Source: Balanoglossus misakiensis (taxonomy: Eukaryota > Hemichordata). Taken from it: 64,000 bases of DNA. The position numbers and the translations under genes were made by a program. Where the stretch lies: NCBI GenBank assembly GCA_040954595.2, contig CM082597.2, forward strand, positions 1,612,001 through 1,676,000, read 5' to 3'. Positions within the stretch are counted from its first letter, which is position 1. Each line of letters starts with the position of its first letter. Of the stretch, positions 59,478 to 64,000 are shown piece after piece. Under the pieces are notes generated by a model that was not told the DNA's origin, did no database searches, and was given only the letters and a program-made list of their open reading frames with translations.

Positions 59478-60593
59478 CGTGGACTAAACCCGTTCTCATG
59501 TTGACACTTGCTGTGTGTACAGTAACTCCGAGTACAGTATCCTTTGAATGTTTACCCACAGAGCAAACTGATTATTGGATTATCTACTGAAGTGTTATAT
59601 TCTGTCAATATTCGCTTGAAAGTATATAGTGGTGGTCTGACTGGGCGACGATGTTGACACCAATGTCATAAACCGCATGATCTGCAGTGACCTCTCGTGG
59701 AATTTATGACCACAAGTTCTATTTCTGCACAATTAAATCAATACTCTGACAGATCTATGATACATCCTTGAACAGATCCGGGTGCACGGAAAAAAAGCTA
59801 AGAGTAGATAACGCAAGACTGTGCATGCGCAGACACATTACGACTGTTAGCTAGCACAGTGTTAATACTAGTACATGCATCTAGCAGAACGCACATTGCC
59901 ACACCCAAACAGAACTGTCAAGGCCGCTTGCTCATGCTCCAACAACAGTATAAGGGACTGTGCCATGTTTATGACTCTGACACACCCTATCCGCAATGGC
60001 GATTCGTGGCACCGATAATGATATGCTCTGTGCCACGTGACCGTGTCACTGGTAAATCTTTGCTACTGATTTATGCCAGTACATAATTAGGATTCAATCG
60101 TTCATGTTACGTCATCGTATGTGTTAGGCCTACTTCACGACATTCGTTAATATTTAATTTTTATTAGTAGTATCGACCGCTTCCACGTGCGTACCTGTGT
60201 GCGTACGTACTTCATGTCCTATGTTGATACAGGTCAGGGTTGGGGAAAAGTTTTCTAGACGGTGTCGTCACAAAACTTGTTGGATTTCTTCGAAACTTTA
60301 ATATGTAGAACCAATTTTTTACTCGATGCGACTTTTGGAAAGAGGGTGGAACTACCCACCCTTCTGGCTAAATGATTGTATAATTCTGAATTAAAATCGG
60401 ACCATGTTATGTTTTCTGTTGCTGTTTTGGTGTGTTGGGGTGGGGGTGGTTAGTAACCCGTGTTTGCAAGTGTCTGCGTACAGGTTAGCTTCACCGGCCT
60501 ACTTACAGTTTAATTTCATTATATAGCCAAAGGTTATACCACACCACGTGTATTAATTTATCTGTTTTCTGCAAACTCTCACAGCTTTTCAGA

Positions 60594-62764
60594 ATGCCAC
60601 CATCAAAGGAACCGAGTCGTTTGAAGGGCGGTTTGAGAATATCAGTTGTCTTCGCCTGTCTTATTTCTGCGTGTCTTATTCTTATGTACAGTCCTGTGTA
60701 CAATACCCGGACGCGGATAATGCATGTTCCGGCTTATCGAGCAAAGGCAAGTAGTGACGTCTTAAATGACCGCCATTGTTGTACCCACAATGCTAGTCTT
60801 TTCACTGGACACTGTCCTGGGTGTGGCGTTGAAATTCAAGAGTGTTTTTTTTGTGCGTGTTTTTTTTCCTTGGGGGGGGGGGGGGGGGGGTCAAGAGATT
60901 GTGAGTGAGGTACCTGACACATTAGCCCGGAGACCAGGGCGTCGGGGAAAATTCTAGATCGACGCCCTGGTCTCCGAGCTACTGACACATCAGTATCTCT
61001 AGAGAAGCCAGAAGTTCGCGAAAAACAGGCGTGGTTGGATAAACCACGGTCACTCCACAAAGACCGTGGATAAACATTTAGTCCAGGGTGACCCTTGGCC
61101 TTGAGTTGGGTGTAACCGAACTACGCCCTTAGTGAACCTTTTGTTTCTGAACAACGCATCTCACACCTAGACAAAATGTCAACCACAACGACATCAAATC
61201 TCACAAAAAATTCTAACATTGCTTTTCGTCTTCACAGAATGTGTCTCATCCAATAGCTGTTGCGCCAAGCAAGCCTCGTAGTGAACAAAATGTCGATGTT
61301 GCATCCAGACAGACAGTGCAAAATAACCTAACAATAAGACCCTCCAACACCCGCCCTTCGGATAATAACATCACGATTCAAAATAAGATTGTGGCACCAC
61401 CTGTTAAAATTGTGCCCCCTCATCTCTGTACTGTGAAGGAATATCCAGAGAAATTTATTCTGGACACTGCCGGGAAAGATACACAGGACGGCGTCGTTGC
61501 ATTACAGGCGTGCACACCAGAAAAGTTGACGATTAGGAGTGTCGGCCAAAATGGAGAAAACGTGACCTGTGAACCCTGGATTGACATGTACGGCAGGATT
61601 GTGGGACCAAATTTGGGGACATACCCAATGACTAAGGTGTACAGTTTATATTTCAACAAGGTTAAGATGTCCTACTCTCATGACAGTAATTTCGACGTGA
61701 ATTTACCGCCTTTAGATCCTGGACTGTATCGCTTGGAAATTTTATTGGCACATAACGAACAAGGCAGAGACCGCATCTACAATACACTTTACCCGGTTCC
61801 TTGCATAGACCAACTGGTTGTGAACACCCCGCTGTCAATCAAAATGATTGACAGGGGAAAGTGCCAACAACAGCCGCAGAGTACACCTGTATGTACTTCA
61901 GGGGATATTCCCGGTCGGTGGGTAACTGCGCCGAAAAATGGCTGCGATGGGAAAGTGTGTGAGGGGGACATAAATGTTCTCGCCAGTTCTCGTCGCGTGT
62001 GGGCGCCATATGATTGCCATTACAAGTTATTCGGACCAGAGGACTTGAAACAGTGCATCAGCGGAAAGAAAGTTTTGGTTATAGGAGATTCAATCACGGA
62101 GGAAATAGTAAATGAAATTATGCAGATATACCATTATAAACCCACCAAGCCATTATTACGAAAAACCGAACTGGTGAAACAAAAATTATGGCTTGGTAGA
62201 CCAAATCGCTGGTCTGCACCTCTGGAAGGTAACAGTCGAATCGGATTCAGCTTCGTGTTGGCAAAGCCCCTCGGATGCGGGATTACGTGTGTGACCAGCA
62301 AAACTGACCAGATTCTACGTAAACTTCTCACACCGTATGGAAAAGTAGATCTAATCGTTGCATTGACAGGCCTACACGATGCCTGTCCACGCAGAAGAAA
62401 TAAAATATACGACGTCTTTGGCATTTATAAAAACAACTTGGGGTTATTTGAAACGAAGCTTCGTAACCTGCTGACCGACAATGGTCGTATTGTTTGGGTC
62501 AACTCTCCGGAGGGTGGCGCCGGTCATCGCTGTACCTATCTCTCAAAACCACGTCTGCATAAAATGAGCGATCTCACTTCAAGTTTTCTCAGCACCCGTA
62601 ACGACATCTCGTTTGTTGATTATCTGAACGTGTCGGGAAGTTGTTACTGTGGCAACGAGCATAAAGGAATTAGGTTTTATAAAAGTAGCGTTCCCACGAA
62701 GGTCTACAATGGATTCATTTCTCGCATGGTGACGCACATCATACTGAACACCTACTGCAATTAA
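60594..62764 (+). CDS. NXPE/PC-esterase-like type II membrane glycoprotein D, 559 aa, 2 coding exons with a GC-AG intron
   Basis: Exons 60594-60746 and 61238-62764. The donor is AAAG|GCAAGT (GC instead of GT, otherwise perfect consensus), acceptor TCTTCACAG; only this choice keeps phase 0 as in A-C. Exon 1: MPPSKEPSRLKGGLRISVVF then ACLISACLILMY as signal anchor. A stalk of ~60 residues precedes the ectodomain: CEPWIDMYGRIVGPNLGTYP, PGRWVTAPKNGCDG, CEGDINVLASSRRVWAPYDC, VLVIGDSITEEIVNEI (GDS at 334-336), LTGLHDACPRR, SGSCYCGNEHKGIRFY. The last motif has Glu for the Ile of copies A and C. Poly(A) signal at 62813. It is the closest relative of C. Confidence 0.77.
60872..60890. repeat. Poly-G tract of 19
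   Basis: Homopolymer in intron 1 of NXPE-like D. Confidence 0.9.
60928..60976. repeat. Hairpin with 17-bp perfect arms
   Basis: CGGAGACCAGGGCGTCG (60928-60944) and its exact reverse complement (60960-60976) flank a 15-base loop, in intron 1 of NXPE-like D. A second hairpin, CCACGGTC/GACCGTGG, follows near 61044-61070. Confidence 0.85.
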
Positions 62765-62812
62765 AACCCCACTCGCATATTTTAAAACTATTTTCAAGAT
62801 TTTTTGCTTATA

Positions 62813-62818
62813 AATAAA
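62813..62818 (+). promoter_or_regulatory. Poly(A) signal of NXPE-like D
   Basis: AATAAA about 50 bases after the stop codon. Confidence 0.5.
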
Positions 62819-64000
62819 TTGATATCAATATGTTGTACTTGACAAGAGATGTGTATCGACTCGTTAATACATGTGACAGCCCACAAGAAAGTTCTTGAAA
62901 AAATTAAGGGTAGGAAAAAAATAGCAGGGGATCATGTACGCTGGAAAGTCGCCATTTATTTTAAAGTCTAAGTATCTGCCGCGGCCGTTTATTTCGTAAT
63001 TCTGTTTTCAGGACATTGGCTGCAGGTCGTCGGGTGAACTTTCCAATGTACTTTGAACTGTCCCTAGCCTATATACATATATAATGACTTCAAGAAGGGA
63101 GTCTTAGTCATTGACCCTCACTGCCCTGAAGTTGCATTGTTCAAGTCGAATGCCTGTCTGAGGCCTTTTCATTGAAGTCTATCCAAGTCACTTCGTGGTT
63201 GGTGTAATACGGTAATGACATATAGGGTATAACCGTTATACCCTATATGTCATTAATCATACAAAGTAATTAAAAATACTCAACAACTCATTAAAATGAC
63301 GTCACGCAAGACTGGTTTTAGTTAATACGTTTTTTTTTTATTAATACCGGGCTACGTAGTAAAAGCCCAGACTCTCTGGGAAAGCGCACATGTCACGTGA
63401 CGACACCACACCAAGGGTCATGCTTGGTCACAGGTGCAAAGATTCCAACGTTAGTACCAAGTCGATTCCGGCGCACGACCACGGTGACGCAAAGACAGGA
63501 GTCTGTTTACACGAAGCTAAATATCCATCATTGACCTATTTGACTGCAAGGTGAGTTGTCCGCCAAAGTTTGTACCTTATACATGCATGCATATGTTCAT
63601 ATGTACACTCTACGACTTGCGTTTTGAGCGAAACAGTCACGTAGTGGACCAGTAATGGCGGATCGACAGCAACGTGGTTCAGCCATTGCAGACACTCTTG
63701 TTGTTGTCAAAAAATTGCGATCAGGGCTGGCGAGGGAAATTTAAACTACTCATTCTCTATTCTTGGTTCTCGCATTAGCCCATGTGTGAATTAATTTTAA
63801 AGTTGGTCAATATTTTGTTGTCCATCAAAATGTTTAATCAAGAAAATACATTCCCTTAAGATAAATATGATAATTAAGTGAGGGAGGGGCTTCAACCATC
63901 GATCCTCAAAAATTAACTCGAATGGTTGCTTCGTTTTGAATATAGGTCTGTGTGACCTGGATGGGCATAGGCCTGGTCTAAATATGAATGAAGGGCGTGC
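62819..64000. other. Right-hand intergenic stretch
   Basis: No coding region is supported. It contains the 43-bp near-perfect palindrome at 63213-63255. The region may hold the 5' part of a further array member, but I see no signal-anchor exon here. Confidence 0.45.
63213..63255. repeat. 43-bp near-perfect palindrome
   Basis: Left arm TAATGACATATAGGGTATAA plus C (63213-63233) and its exact reverse complement (63235-63255) are separated by a single C. Confidence 0.95.

Larger units (their letters stand above)
58602..60593. other. Intergenic between NXPE-like C and D
   Basis: No gene seen. It contains the long inverted repeat at 58839-58936, a 17-base poly-G at 59407-59423, a 22-bp perfect palindrome at 59456-59477 and an acceptor TTTTCAG at 60592 just before the ATG of gene D. 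Confidence 0.45.

Overview
The window is animal nuclear DNA. Genes are split by GT-AG introns (one is GC-AG), use AATAAA poly(A) signals, and sit among microsatellites and short inverted-repeat elements. The protein set is a SPA17 orthologue, a PEX19-like protein, sepiapterin reductases, a TRIM-NHL protein, a lone death-domain protein and an array of NXPE/PC-esterase-like ectoproteins. Together with the gene density this suggests an invertebrate deuterostome, most plausibly a lancelet. That is inference, not proof. All exon structures below were read by hand from splice signals. The multi-exon models were checked by phase closure: every intron phase matches and every reading frame closes on a stop.

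Left part (1-9.4 kb): a minus-strand signal-peptide exon runs off the left edge. A single-exon BTB gene (+) lies at 2.7-3.6 kb. Then come minus-strand genes: a 7-exon RIIa-plus-IQ protein of 305 aa (4.1-6.6 kb) and a 7-exon PEX19-like gene of 254 aa ending in a CaaX box (7.6-9.4 kb).

Centre (11.0-36.3 kb), all minus strand: a very large SPA17-like gene (15 exons, 1032 aa, 18 kb) has a sperm-type RIIa dimerisation/docking domain, eleven IQ motifs and many small acidic exons. Next are a 13-exon, 748-aa IQ protein with helical acidic repeats, and a 2-exon, 89-aa protein that starts MGNC and is probably myristoylated and palmitoylated. Three neighbouring RIIa/IQ genes suggest a flagellar or sperm calmodulin/AKAP-type cluster with PEX19 embedded in it.

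Right-centre (36.6-43.1 kb): two intronless sepiapterin reductase genes are arranged head to head. One has the catalytic Lys replaced by Arg, the other an altered NNAG motif. They are followed by a 90-aa death-domain protein (-) and a TRIM-NHL protein (-) with a C3HC3D RING.

Right part (48.4-62.8 kb): four tandem plus-strand genes encode type II membrane glycoproteins with a GDS esterase-like motif. Each has a signal-anchor exon followed by one large ectodomain exon. They form two pairs, A/B and C/D. The remaining DNA holds introns, UTRs, microsatellites, a recurring ~90-bp inverted-repeat element with TTTAACCCTTTCACC ends, and several strong palindromes.
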